A stretch of 64,000 nt of DNA from Collybiopsis luxurians FD-317 M1 (taxonomy: Eukaryota; Basidiomycota; Agaricomycetes; Agaricales; Omphalotaceae). Location: contig KN834802.1 in NCBI GenBank assembly GCA_000827265.1, forward strand, positions 84,988 to 148,987. Reading direction: 5' to 3'. The translations under genes and the position numbers were made by a program. Each line of letters opens with the position of its first letter. Within the stretch, counting starts at the first letter, position 1. The notes under the pieces were generated by a model, which worked only from the letters and a program-made list of their open reading frames with translations, was not told where the DNA came from and ran no database searches. Positions 45,341 to 56,710 of this stretch are shown one piece after another.

Positions 45341-45665
45341 AAATCATTACCAGGTCCATGACTCGCCATGCTTCCATATACTGTTCCACCGTTCAATGCT
45401 GTTCCCATAAGCTCTACAGTGCTCTGGATGCCAAACAGAGAGATCTATCTCTTTTCTAGCACGATGACCCTAGGGAGTATCCAACCAATATGAAAGGCCA
45501 ATCTTCTTCCCAGATTACCTTGAAAGAATCCAAACAGTCCGTTGTATGATATAAATGAGAGTTCGACACGAACATTGGCTGAGTCAACTGGATTTCTTCA
45601 TCCGTATCAGACTAGGAATCATTATTGGTCCTGGAGAATTGGAAAGTTCGTCATCCAAGCAGCGA
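45340..45665 (-). repeat. duplicated segment downstream of orphan copy B
   Basis: Alignable with 57338-57665 downstream of copy D (CTTGCACTATCC, CATGCTTCCATA, CTGGATGCC, TTGTATG.TAT blocks). In the D copy the minus strand is open for 88 codons (AVEIDYTIRHPGHCKAYG), while here it has stops. I do not recognise the product. It travels with the orphan family, so it could be a decayed neighbour gene. Confidence 0.5.
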
Positions 45666-45717
45666 AGTTCTGGCCATAGGAATTAGTATCAAGTCGGGGC
45701 TTTGAGCAAACAAAGGG

Positions 45718-47710
45718 CTAACCGGTCTCTATTGCCTGCTCGACATCTGGCACAAATTGAAATCTTGGCCAATCTCGGGAGCGAATGTAATCATCCAATA
45801 GAGCTCCATTGGATTTAAAATAATTTCTAATTGCACTCTGGATCGGAGATAGTGGGATCTGGTATGACACGAACTCCAATTTTAGATCTATCGGTGGGAT
45901 TCCAAGAAGAGTCATTGTCTCCGGTTGCAATTTGACTTTTCCGATAAGATCAAACGACCAAATGGGTATGATTCAGGTCTGATTTGGAAGGATACTTGGC
46001 CATGGATCCACGCTTGCTCAACCGGGGGAAGAAGGAGAAAGACTCGAGAGAGAGTCCCATTGTAAAGTATAGATGGTATGCCTTCATCAGGTGCAGCTGG
46101 AACTGTAACTTGATACAACACAAAACAATTAACCCTGTGTAGCTTTCAGATCCTTTGTTATCTCAAAACCTTTGAGGCCGTGGAGCAACTACTGACCCAA
46201 ACTATCAGCCTCATCCTCTTCAGTCCTTTGTATCCGATCAACAATATAAGGAGATTGAGCGACCCAGCTTTCTTCGATCTCATCGGTGGTGCTAAATTGT
46301 AACTAGTTTGCAGACGGGTTATTGAAAGAACCCCCTGATAATTCATATGATACTCTGGAGAAAGTGGATTAAAAATATTTGAGTTCACCTCGAGTTCCAG
46401 TTCCGAAAGAGTATCTTACCTGGACCACCCATTATGAACACTTTGAAGTTCGTCGCAACCCCCCCCCTGCAGTCTCCATTATGTGCCAGTTCCTCGACTT
46501 AATCTCACATCCACACAAAATGGGAATGTAACCAACAGTTTCCCCAGTTCGGAAATCGACTATTGATCCGAAATGGCAAACTGAGTGTGGATCAATGGTG
46601 GACATCGACAGCATTCAATCCTCGATGATGTGCGTTTCGACTTTATGAGATTGATTCACACTCATTGACCAGGATAAAGTTCAAAGAAGTTCGCCGACGC
46701 GATATCATCATTCTGCGGAGAATATATTTGGGTTTAGAATCTGTTCACAAACACTCAAGTCACTCGATGAATGAAGTTGTTACTCTTCGCGAAAATCCCA
46801 TGGTCAATATCGAAGTAGTTAAACTAGTGTAAAAGAGGCGAGAGGAGAAGTTTATGGTAATCACTTACAATGGGAATAGGGTCCATGAAGTACGATGATT
46901 AGTTCGGCTGCAAGGAAGCTCTTAATATTTCTACCAGCGATGGAGGAGAAACTTGGAACGTTTCGGTCATGTATGGTGAGGTTCCTACCACTGCTTTCGT
47001 TCTTGAAGAAGTCAATTTACCTTGAAACTTGCAGAGAGGCAAATATTTGGTAGCTGTATACTTTCACCCGCTCGTTATCTCCCTCGTTGATATTTCATTA
47101 AGGCGAGTAGCCTGTAATCAGCTATGCAAATCCCTAAATACTCTACCACTTTCAGAATTTATACCAATACTACAAATCTTTTGGGAAGCACCGAATGTAG
47201 TTAGACGTTATCTCATTTGGCGACTTTTAAGTCCAAAAATTACATTTTCCTTATGAGGTGACAGAATCCAACCAGTGGGTTGATGAGGCCGCCTTGGATA
47301 CAGCAAAGCAAGAGTATGACCAATATCTAAATGAAGATCTCATGTTACCATCTAGGACTAAGTGACATCTGGATTGAGCCCTCAAAGGGCTCTCTTTACC
47401 TTGGACCTCCTTGTCCTAATTTTGATGTTTTATCGCTCATTCGCATTTACCGCGGTCCAGACCCTCGGGTTTTTATTCAGTAGAAGCTGTCGAAGAGTAT
47501 TTCATACATGCTGTTCAAAACGATGTCGACAATTTCTTGAAATTGCCCGTTAACGTGTACAGCTTTTTGTCTTTTTCTGATCAGTTCATTTTCCAACTCG
47601 TGCCCAAAGTCTCCGCGATGTTTGCGATGAGTGTGAATGATCGTTCGATTACCATGTACGACGGTTAGATCGGAGTGAGATATAGAGGCGTTTTGAGAAT
47701 GATTCAACAT
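45718..47710 (-). pseudogene. orphan-family copy B, with internal inversion
   Basis: Exon 1 (47710 to about 47556, minus; NASISHSDLTVVHGNRT) and the C-terminal exons (from about 46611 down to 45718, minus; STIDPHSVCHFGS, VEQAWIHGQVSFQIRP, RSRDWPRFQFVPD) are in the normal order. The middle of the gene is on the plus strand: the end of exon 1 (SILDD, 46613), FKEVRRRDI, RWRRNLERFGH, PILQIFWEAPNVVRRYL and YLGPPCPNFDV up to DNFLKLP at about 47550. The two junctions fall at the points where the missing pieces should join, so a roughly 940 bp segment has flipped in place. Further damage: a TAA after VVKLV (plus, near 46830), a frameshift at a run of nine C (46459-46467), a TAG in the exon at 46290-46312, and a frameshift in the last exon. 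Confidence 0.8.
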
Positions 47711-48472
47711 TGGAGGGTTTTCGAGGAAGAAAGCAAGTTGTGCGTTGGGTGATAAAAGGAAGAAAGCGGGATGGCGGTTCGTGTAGAAAAGAGCTGAGAA
47801 GGCTGTGCAGAGGCGTGGCGCAACATCAATTCATCGCACAGCTTGTCTAAAAAGAAATAGATTCTCATGGGCCTGCCACAAGAGTAAATTCAATTGTTCT
47901 GGCGTTTATTCAACAACAGATTAAATTCTGTTCGGAGGGAATCTCCGTGGATTACTGACTTATCATCTCTGAATAGTAACGGCCTCGAGTCAAAGCTCTA
48001 AGCCGCAGAATCCACGCAACACCGTACAATGTTTTATGTGGATCCCCTTCCGAAATTTCCAACGGCGTCTTTACCTGTATAAAGTATTCGGAGACATCAC
48101 TGCGTAAAGTAATACTTTCGGTCGACGCTTGGGGCTCTATACCTCTTCAATATACAAAGCAGACTTTGCAAACGTGCGCGTGCGTGCGGCAACTCAAACT
48201 CGGATTAAGGTCATTAACCTAAATTTTTAGCGGCTAAAAATGGACGTACATATATTGGATATGTATGATGTCACTTATCAAAGTTTTCGCAGCTTACCAA
48301 CTTGCGACATTGGTCATTTGATCAGCAGACTACTAAATACGGATAAATGCAATAGCGAACACGGTATGCAATTTGGTGAAGGTTGAATCTCCACGAAACG
48401 TATAAATACGGTCGGTCTGACAGCATTACGAAGGACATATACCTTCTTTTCTTTCACATCGCTTTCCTCTTG
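47711..48472. other. divergent intergenic region upstream of the P450 gene
   Basis: Lies between two genes transcribed away from each other. Possible promoter elements cannot be read with confidence, and no other gene is supported. Confidence 0.4.
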
Positions 48473-50662
48473 ATGGATGGTAATATTGCAATCGTTCTGA
48501 CTCTCGGGGTCGTTATTTTCTCTGTGGGGTTCTGGCAGGCAATAAAGATGGATTCAGCTCATTCCGGACCTGCGCTTCCTCCGGGGCCCAGGGCGCTGCC
48601 AATTATTGGGAACATTCTTGATTTACCGCGTTCTCAACCCTGGATTACGTTCAAAAAATGGAGTGATACTTATGGTTCCGATTTATTTTGATTCTCGTAA
48701 TTTCACTCTCAAATAGTACTGCGTAGGTGGTATTGTGCATGTTAATGCAATTGGGCAACACATGATCATACTTAATGATCCTCAGCTTGCGATTGATATA
48801 CTCGACAAAAAAAGTCGGATATATAGTGATCGTCCAAAGCTAACAATGGCTAGTTTGGTCGGTTGGGATAAAGGGCCAGCTCTTATACCCCCAGGTAGTA
48901 GATGGAGCGAATATCGTCGGCTATTTGTCCAATATTTGGGAACTCGAAGTCGGGTTGCTGAATTTCACAATATCCTTCAAGAGGGTGTTGAAGAATTTCT
49001 GAATCAAATGTTTAAAGAGCCTGAACAGTGGGTTGCGCATACTCGCCGGTGAGTATTGAATACATATTATTTAGGCTGCTTCAGTATATTTTGCATGGTC
49101 TCCGTTTTGAATATCTTGCTAATGAGTCATCTAACTACTCGTTTCAGATATGCGGGTAAGATTGTCCTTGTAATGGCTTACGGCTATAGACCTGCGCAGC
49201 ATAACGATCCCTTGATAAAACTTGTGGATGACGCTATGGACCAATTTTCCGAAATTACTGTCCCTGGTGCTTTTCTTGTGGATATTTTCCCAGTCTGTAA
49301 GCCATCGGACATTTTGGAGTGTATGATAACAAGAATTTTCACACAGTGCAGTATATCCCCGCTTGGCTTCCCGGTGCTGGATGGAAAAGGAAGGCAATGA
49401 GTTACAGGCAAACTCTTCACAACATGCTCAATGTCCCTTATGAATGGACTAAAAATGAGATGGTTCGTAAAACTTGTTCTCAATCACTCTGTGAAGACTA
49501 AAATGGCAATAGAAATCAGGAACAGCCTTCCCATCATTCCTAGCCAGTGAACTTGAGAATCAGCATCTGAGTGTGGAGGGGGAAGATATAATCAAATGGG
49601 CAGCAGCTGGTATTTATAGTGGTATGCTAGTTCAATTCTTCAATATGTCCATGGAATCTAGATCAAATTATGTTTATTCCATGTAGGCGGCGCGGATACG
49701 GTTTAAGTCGCTCCTTTCATCTGCTGATATTCACTTTCACCGACATTGAATGCCTAGGTTGTGGCTGGAATTGAGTCATTTTTCTTGGCCATGACATTTC
49801 ACAGGATTGAGCAGCAAAAGGCGCAGCAGGAAATCGACTCGGTAATTGGTGCCAACCGTCTTCTTACTTTACAAGATCGGAAACGGTTACCCTATGTTGA
49901 GGCTCTGCTCACAGAGGTCCTGCGGGTCTATACTTCTATTCCGATCGGTAAACAATCCAATCTCTTATTGTTCCAGCATATGGGTCTAAATCACCTTGAG
50001 TGCAGGGCTTCCACATGCATCACGCGAGGATGATGTTCATGATGGTCATTTTATTCCCAAAGGATCAATTATATTTACTAATAATCGGTAAACTAAGATG
50101 GGCAATCTCATTTCGGTTTTAATTTTGGTTCCCATTATAGCAAATTTCTCAATGATCCACAGATGTATCCAAATCCAGAAGCTTTTGTACCTGAAAGGTT
50201 TATGGAACCCCAGAATCACTCCAAACCAACCCATCCAAAGGAGTATTTATTTGGTTTTGGTCGCCGGTGAGTAAACAATATTAATCTACGAAATTTACAA
50301 GCAAAAAAATACTCAAAAATAATCTGAAAAAAATTAGAACTTGTCCTGGTTAGAGATTATTTATCTAATTGATTCACTGATCTTTAAAATGGAACGGCTG
50401 CAGGCATTCATCTTGCCGATGCATCTACTTGGCTTTTATGTGCAAATGTACTTGCTGCATTTGATATATCGGCACCGGTCAAGGATGGCGAGGTATTAAT
50501 GCCCACCGGAAAGTATATGGATGGGATAATCAGGTGAGACTTTGCTCTTATAGAAATTATTCCTGGATATTCAGAGCAATCTCTCTAAGTCACCCAGAAC
50601 CTTTTGAGTGTTCTATAAAACCTCATTCTCATACAGCAGTAGAGCTTCTGAAAGGGCCTTGA
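48473..50662 (+). CDS. cytochrome P450 monooxygenase
   Basis: Twelve exons: 48473-48674, 48727-49048, 49148-49296, 49347-49466, 49520-49621, 49687-49700, 49758-49947, 50006-50087, 50141-50266, 50338-50348, 50404-50533, 50590-50662. They total 507 codons including stop with every phase matching. N-terminal membrane anchor, then the proline hinge LPPGPRALPIIGNILDLP; I-helix AAAGIYSGGADT; K-helix ExxR in TEVLRVYTS; PERF as NPEAFVPERF; heme loop FGFGRRTCPGIHLAD. All catalytic landmarks are intact and the length is normal for a fungal microsomal P450 (heme-thiolate oxygenase, ER membrane, electrons from the P450 reductase). The family number and substrate cannot be read. Two very small exons (14 and 11 nt) flank key sites. 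Several donors are weak (GTTCCG, GTTTAA, GTTAGA). Confidence 0.88.
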
Positions 50663-51375
50663 AAGGGCATTTAGGAGGATATAAATTACTACTTATGTCC
50701 ATTAATTTGCTCAATCCTAACTATGGCTCTCTTTTTCAGATGAGTGTTAAAAAAAATAAGCACCACCTGAATGTTAGTGATGTGCTGCCTGAGACCCTCG
50801 ATGAAAAGTTTAAACTCCCTTCAGGAAAGAAAGGATATAAGTGAAGGTGGAGAAAAAGGAGGAAAGAATGAAACCAACCCAGTTATACAAGCTGGGAGTG
50901 CTGCTAAGTTGCTGCTGAGCCCCAGTTCCAGTTCAGATGCCAGCCTCATACTGGATCCGTATGCACCGGACGTTGATATAGACTTCAACGTTAATACAGA
51001 TGGACGGTGGCTCCCTGTACACATTGCTCTATGTTCCGCCAACTCCGTCAACAGAAATAGCGAACTGTGTGGTCCAGCATTAGACACCTGAGTCCACTCC
51101 CCGTCCTATTGATCATACATGACTCGGGCTCAAAATCTAGCTCTGCATAGATCGAGATTATTACTAGTAGGCTTAGGCTTATGCATTGTCCACCCCTTAT
51201 CCTCAACATCCTACATCATACAGAGTAATTGAGGAAGGATAGAAACAGGAAGTACAGTAAAGTTAATGGGTACTATTATTAGAGTCGTCCTCCTGAGAAC
51301 CAAGTTCTAGAGAGGTATGATATCAGGTTAAGCAGAGCATAAACTGATGAAAGGGTCTTACCCTGCTCAACCTCC
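50663..51375. other. P450 3' flank, no supported gene
   Basis: An open plus-strand frame at 50771-51091 (SPSSSSDASLILDPYAPDVD) is Ser/Asp-rich and unrecognised. A possible exon start, MSVKKNKHHLNVSDVLPE, near 50740 follows a TTTTCAG acceptor. Without homologues I would not annotate it as a gene. Confidence 0.3.
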
Positions 51376-52704
51376 CACTTATATCCGGGCACAAAACAAA
51401 ATATTGGCCAACTTTGGTGAAGTGGGCAGAGCCCACCTCGAGTGAGCTATATATGGACGGACATAGCTGCATACTGCTGAGGAACTAGTGACATGTGTGA
51501 CAGACAATATAGCTACGGCATCCCAGCCCGAACCCTCTACTCCTTTGGAGCGAACATAGTCATCTGTTTTAGGATCATAGTCTTGGAACTGATGACAGGT
51601 TCTATAGGGCTAAACAGTAAACTTTTTGATAACATCACTGGACAGCTTTAAAAATTTGTCAATGTTTTCTTCAATGGCATATTGACAATATTGTTGAATT
51701 GCCTCTTGGGACTCATGGAATTGAATTAAGGGAGGAATGGAATTTGGCAAGGTATCAAGGGTCATCCAGGAAATTTGATGACCTCAAAACTGGCCTATAA
51801 AAGAAACCATCTTGACAAATACAAGATGGAGGTCCCCAACAGAAAGTGCCACTTGAGCAGTCAATCCAAGTCTCCTCTGAGTCCAGAGACAGGGAGTTCA
51901 GATCTCTGTTGAGGTCTTCTTGGGTATACTTCTGCTTTGCTATCATCATTGCATCAGCACCCACATCCTCATTTGTGTCACCCCCTGGGAAAGGTTTTGG
52001 TAATTGTACACTGACAATCGCCAGAGTAAATAGCTTTGGACTATATCTGCAGACTTTATTACTACAAGATGGAAGGGTACCGATTCTGTAGCTCACCCAA
52101 ATTTCAAGGTTCATCACTACCTCGATGTGGCATTTCACTTAAAAAAAGTACTTGCCTCGGTAAGATATGAATTTTCTAATGCCAGGAGGAGAAATCGAAG
52201 ATAGAGGCCTCACCGGACATGGGCAAAACTTTCCAAGTCACTCACCATCTCTAAGAAAGATGGGCACCATCCTCCTCATATGTAATTGCCATAAATTTCT
52301 TCTGTCGCTTCTTTGACGCAAGCCTTACGATTTCAATCCTGACCGATGAATTTGTCGCCCCGGGTTCCCGACAAGCAGTAATACGATTTGTCTTAGATGT
52401 TAAAGGTTTGCCGAGAGAATCTAGGCGTGAAGATATCCACTAATATGATAATATCACCCCGAGTAACTTCCTTAAACTGTACATGATTTGTTGCAGTCCT
52501 CAGTTAGCGAAAACAGTAACTGCACACGCACATCATCGATGTACGAACGTTCACGACGTCTTTTCTGCGGAGATTCTCGTCTATCCCGTCTTTATAGCCA
52601 TGACGAGATTTGTGATACCCTTAGACTTGGAAAATGGTTTGATTACCGTAAATCACCTTGAAATTGGAGGGAGATATAGTAAAGTTTCGAGCCTGATGAA
52701 ACAT
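51376..52704 (-). pseudogene. orphan-family copy C (disrupted)
   Basis: Exon 1 starts at 52704 (MFHQARNFTISPSNFKVIYG) but hits TAA after NQTIFQV. A 2 nt loss relative to copy D in the KRRRE segment shifts the frame. Exon 2 (about 52480-52270) keeps FKEVTRGDI and a KIEIVRLASKKRQKKF equivalent. The exon at 52091-51755 keeps MIAKQKYTQEDLNRD and ETWIDCSSGTFCWGPP before the frame is lost. The 3' part is barely recognisable to about 51380. The upstream region (52705-52830) resembles that of copy D (59864-59990). Copy C is inactive. Confidence 0.7.
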
Positions 52705-53559
52705 TGGCTGCAGGTCAGAGGTATATTTTCGCAACAGCTTAAACTGCGAGGGGCGAGATGGTGGCTCAAATGAAAGACAAAAGCTGTTCAGCATGTGACA
52801 GCTATTATAATGATTATCTAACACATGTAAAATTAGCCAGACTATGCGACGGCAGAGTTCAAGGTTTGAGGGAGGAGGACGGTAAGATAGGCCAGAGGTG
52901 CCTGGTAGGCGCAAGGCCGAAGATGCCGATAAAGCTGTATACAGTGTGACTACAACTAGATAGCATGTGACAACATGAAGGCAGGCACGGTTTGGACCCT
53001 ACTCCAACGGGACTCGAGAATATCACGGTGCGCGTACGCTTTTGGGCGTTGCGATATACCACTACAAGTACATTTCACAAAAGTGGGGGTGTGGTTGTTC
53101 AAATCCGCAACGTGTACTGCACTCGAGGCACCGGCTTACATATTTAGGCGAGCAGCACCGCTTCGGAGAGCTATAGATTCATTGAATATGTGGAATGCTA
53201 CCTTTCACGCTGTGAGAGAAGACGCAGACAATGATTCTTAGGTTGAGTTTTTTCGAGTCATTTCGTGCACGTTGTGAGTATGTTTACCCTTTTAGGCAAG
53301 CGATCGCTCTCTCACCTTGTGAACAAAACGAATCCCAGAGTTTGAAAGACTGGGCGTGAACGTTGGAGATAATGGTTTCAACGTGACACCGGTGGCAGAC
53401 GCTATCAATCTTTCAGACATCTAGTGAGATATCGTATAACAAAAATGATTTGATGCCCAGCAACGACCTGTCGACTATCTACATCAATGTAGATCATTAG
53501 TTGTCAGCGAGAAGGAATGATCTCGAGTCGTGCGGGGTCGTGTTCGACGACCTAGAATA
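52705..53559. other. intergenic region
   Basis: Contains the copy C upstream region, shared with copy D (TTCAGCATGTGACAG versus TTCAGCAAGTGACAG), then 700 bp with no gene that I can support. Confidence 0.4.
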
Positions 53560-54233
53560 GCTGGACTTCGGCCCGGCGACCGGAGCGCCCGAGGATCAAG
53601 ACTGAGTGAGATTCAACCTTTTTCCTTCCCCTCTTCCGTGTCGTGTACGGAGACGACAGAGCGTTTTTGATGCAGGGCAATGACGAGCGGGCCCAGGAGC
53701 TTTTCTGTTCTATACAATGCTGTATCATAGCGGATAATTGCATTTCAAGCACCAACAAAACACAAAAGCATGTTATATGATTCGGTTTTCTCGACATTCT
53801 CTCCATCTTTTTCGGTTCATTCTGCAAAATATAGCTTCGACTTCTCTAATGTGTTCTTTCAGCTCCCTCCTTCTTCCATTCTATTTAGTGTCCTTTTGTT
53901 CTTTGCACCATCTACGAAAACGAATAGCCAAGGGAAGCAAAAAGAATTGCCCGTCATTACGTGTGGCAAGGATTACTTAACGGACTAAGGTGAGCTCGTC
54001 CTGTTCAACTTTCTCTGATACAATTTCTAGTGCCCAGCCGACATCACTTGCGATCTTTCAACCGAGTTTGATATTTCAATCAAGTACTGATCATCCAACT
54101 GCCATTTCTTCGCGTTTCGCTTTTATGTTTAGATTCTCATCACATCACCGAGATCTTTTGACGCTCCAAACAGACAACGTCTGGAATGGGTGCGGATCCA
54201 CCTTATCCTTTTACCGTCTCTTCGTCGATATCC
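53560..54233 (+). promoter_or_regulatory. upstream region of Ser/Thr-rich copy 2
   Basis: Alignable with 60390-60999 (upstream of copy 3) and with an orphan copy at 56430-56710. Shared blocks include ACCTTTTTCC, TTCC(G/T)TGTCGTGTA, GACGACGA/GACGACAG, and polypyrimidine tracts near the gene. It probably holds the promoter and 5' leader. A leader intron is possible (GTGAGCTCGTCC at 53991). Confidence 0.5.
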
Positions 54234-55331
54234 ATGTCTCTGCCAACAATTCTTTCTTTTCCGCCAGATGCACCAAGTAATTTGGGACCCCCGGGTAACA
54301 ACACCGCGCCTGCAGCCGTAGGCGAATCCACTAGTACGACTGCCACACCCACTACCACCTCTACCCCCTCAACTCCCCCATCTCTGTCTTCTCCCTCTTT
54401 CCCTAACCCGGCTACTTTTCTCACTGGCTCGACTACCTCCCCCACGTCCACATCATTCCAATCCAATGCATCCCCTACCGGCAGCTCGAGCTCGTCAGGC
54501 TCGTCTGCTTCCAGTTCCACGGGTGCGAGTTTGAGTAGTGTTATTTCCAATTCGGCAAGCACCACGTCAACACTGAGCAGCACCCTCACAGCCCCACTCA
54601 CCACCTCCGTCCCGACCACCATCTTGACCACCAATGCCGACGGCCTAAGCATCGCCACTGTCATCACCACCGAATCTGTCCTATCAGCCGGATCCGTCAT
54701 CACCTCTGTTGCCTCCACCCCCAACAACAGCAACGGTCTCAACTCATCCGGTTCGAGCTCGACATCAAACACAGGCAAGATCGTCGGCGGTGTGTTGGGC
54801 GGGGTGGGAGGTTTGGCGATCATTCTTGCTGTGTTGTTTTTTGTGTTCAGGAGGCAGACGAGGAGGAGAGAGCTTAAGGAGGCGTTTGATGGGAATTTCG
54901 ATCCCGATAGGATTGTCCGCGCTGGCGGTGTGGGCGGTGGAGTAAGGGATAGCTTCACGGATACGGTTGAAACAGGCGGATATGGATACACGTATGCAGG
55001 AGGGGAGAAAGCAAAGATGAAGATCCCGATGAAGAGTGCTAGTCGAGCATTAGAGAAGGAGATGGTGGCGGGTGTGGGTGTGGGTGCGGGTGAGGGTACG
55101 TTGGCGGATCTTCCGGTAGATGAGCAGGGGGGTTTGGATACTTTTGAGGGAGGAAGAGTTGGATATGGATACGGACATAGCTATGCACTTGGGAGTGGAC
55201 CGGGCCCGGGGATGCATTCGAATGCGACCTCGAGAATTAATTTATTGGATGAGGGAAGGATGAACAATGAGCCTGAGTTCGAGCGGGAGCGTTCGAATCC
55301 GAGTCTCGGTTTCATCCCATTTAAAACGTAG
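54234..55331 (+). CDS. Ser/Thr-rich single-pass membrane protein, copy 2
   Basis: The frame is open from 54186, but the ATG at 54234 (MSLPTILSFPPDAPSNLG) aligns with the only available start of copy 3 at 61000, so I prefer it (365 codons). There is a Ser/Thr/Pro-rich stalk of about 180 residues, then SSSTSNTGKIVGGVLGGVGG, a helix (LAIILAVLFFVF) and RRQTRRRE. The cytosolic tail has AFDGNFDPDRIVRAGG, a SRALEKEM segment, a Gly-rich stretch, TLADLPVDEQGG, YGYGHSYALG and a final HSNATSRINLLDE. A stalk-helix-tail protein of the cell surface, with a possible cell-wall sensing role by analogy only. No clear N-terminal signal peptide is visible. The GC content is markedly higher than in the neighbouring orphan family. 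Confidence 0.75.
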   Translation: MSLPTILSFPPDAPSNLGPPGNNTAPAAVGESTSTTATPTTTSTPSTPPSLSSPSFPNPATFLTGSTTSPTSTSFQSNASPTGSSSSSGSSASSSTGASLSSVISNSASTTSTLSSTLTAPLTTSVPTTILTTNADGLSIATVITTESVLSAGSVITSVASTPNNSNGLNSSGSSSTSNTGKIVGGVLGGVGGLAIILAVLFFVFRRQTRRRELKEAFDGNFDPDRIVRAGGVGGGVRDSFTDTVETGGYGYTYAGGEKAKMKIPMKSASRALEKEMVAGVGVGAGEGTLADLPVDEQGGLDTFEGGRVGYGYGHSYALGSGPGPGMHSNATSRINLLDEGRMNNEPEFERERSNPSLGFIPFKT

Positions 55332-55346
55332 GAATACCGAAGGTGC

Positions 55347-55698
55347 GGGTGCAGGTTCGAGTGGGAGGACGTTGCCAGATATTCCTGTGGATGAGCAAGG
55401 GAGCTTGGATATTGAGGGGGGATATGGATATGGACAAGGACATGGGTACGGACGCAGACCGGAGATGCCGCAGCTCGTGCATTTAAACGCGATTTCGACA
55501 ATTCAGTTACTGCATGAGGAGGGGATGGACGATGAGACTGAGCTCGAGTGGGTGCTGGAGCCTTCGAATCCGTGTCTCAGTCTATACTGTTTGATACGTG
55601 ATCGCCTTGACTCCATATCTCTTTATCACCTGACCCAGACTTGTACACATGTAAATAGTCAAAAAGGATTGAACATATTGATCGCCCGACCGCTCTGA
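55347..55698 (+). pseudogene. duplicated C-terminal tail of the Ser/Thr-rich protein
   Basis: Starts 16 bp after the stop of copy 2 and repeats the last part of the copy 3 type: TLPDIPVDEQGSLDIEGGY, GYGRRPEMPQLVH and AISTIQLLHE, then a tail to RPL. It is closer to copy 3 (61850-62190) than to the tail of copy 2 that it follows, including 150 bp beyond the expected stop. So this is a transferred segment and not a simple tandem repeat. It has no helix and no start. Confidence 0.7.
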
Positions 55699-56429
55699 AT
55701 TTCAGTGCACGTGGTAGTATTTCCCAATTTCGTCAAAAAAAATGCATAGCATTCAGCTCCCCTGACCCAATGCTAAAATTGGTCTTCTCAAACTCTTCTG
55801 ATCTTTCGCTTTGCTGGTTGTCTCAAGTTTTTTTTGGAGTTTTATCAGCTAATGCTTAAGGTTATAGAATCATCCCATTATTCAGTCATTGCCCCCATAT
55901 TCAGTTTTTGCTTTGGCTTCCTGTAATTTGAACTACTGGAATACCCACTTAGCCGAACATTGTTAGATTAAGATCCTAAGTATATTATCCACAACATTAT
56001 CTGCGTTGTGATTGCAGATGAAGTAGGCATCCAAGCCATAAAATGTAGGGTCACTTACGGTAAGCACATGTACCGCAACTGCAACCGTATAGCTAACTAA
56101 AAAGTCTCTGAAATATCCTACAATGACTGTAAATCCTGTGAATTAAATATAACAGATAACATATTGTACTTGATACATTTAATGCGAGTACATGACATGG
56201 TGGCAGATGCTTCTTTCCTATTTGGTTTGTAAATTATGAACAATCAGGGACAAATGTGTGCTTTGAAAAATACGAAGAATGTCTTTGGAATCAATGGGAC
56301 TCATGCAGTGGTGACAAAATTTGTTGGCTCTAGAGAGAGGGTCAAGTGTACAAAATCCTGGCAAGGGAACAGATGGGAAAGGCAGGCATGGTGGTCAAGC
56401 TGACATTGGAGGAATGTGTACAAGTCGCC
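55699..56429. other. intergenic region
   Basis: The first 150 bp resemble the sequence after 62200 (CCCAATTTCGTCAA, CATAGCATTCA.CTCCC, CAAACTCTTCTGAT). No gene is supported. Confidence 0.5.
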
Positions 56430-56710
56430 CAGGAAGATGACCGAATAAAATCTAACCTTTTTCCTCCTTCCTTTCTTCCTTCTTCCTTCCTCTGTGTCAT
56501 GAACAGTAACGATGAATGTTGGTGGTGCAATGCAGTGATGGGCAGATCTAGATTCCTTTCTGCTCCGTATGACGAGATTTCAGAGCCATTAAGCGATCTC
56601 AAAGCAGAAAAAAAGCCTATTACATTTCCATCTACAGTACTTTTCAACTCGGTCTCCTCGACGCTCTCATGCTGTTTCTTCGTTCTCTTCTGCAACACTT
56701 GGCTTCAAAT
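56430..56710 (+). repeat. orphan copy of the Ser/Thr-rich gene upstream region
   Basis: Matches 60396-60660 and 53570-53720: CCCAGGAAGATGACCGAAT, TAACCTTTTTCCTCC, TTCCTCTGTGTCATGAACAG, TTGGTGGTGCAATGCAG and CCTTTCTGCTCC.TA. No Ser/Thr-rich coding region follows within 1 kb, so the gene part has been lost or never came along. The open frames here (56346-56861 plus, 56342-56698 minus) are by-products of this pyrimidine-rich sequence. Confidence 0.65.

Noticed and set aside
54203..54991. 262-codon minus-strand frame
   Set aside because: Antisense shadow of the Ser/Thr-rich gene; the low-complexity GC-rich stalk keeps the opposite frame open. The same holds for 37037-37564 and 60993-61505.
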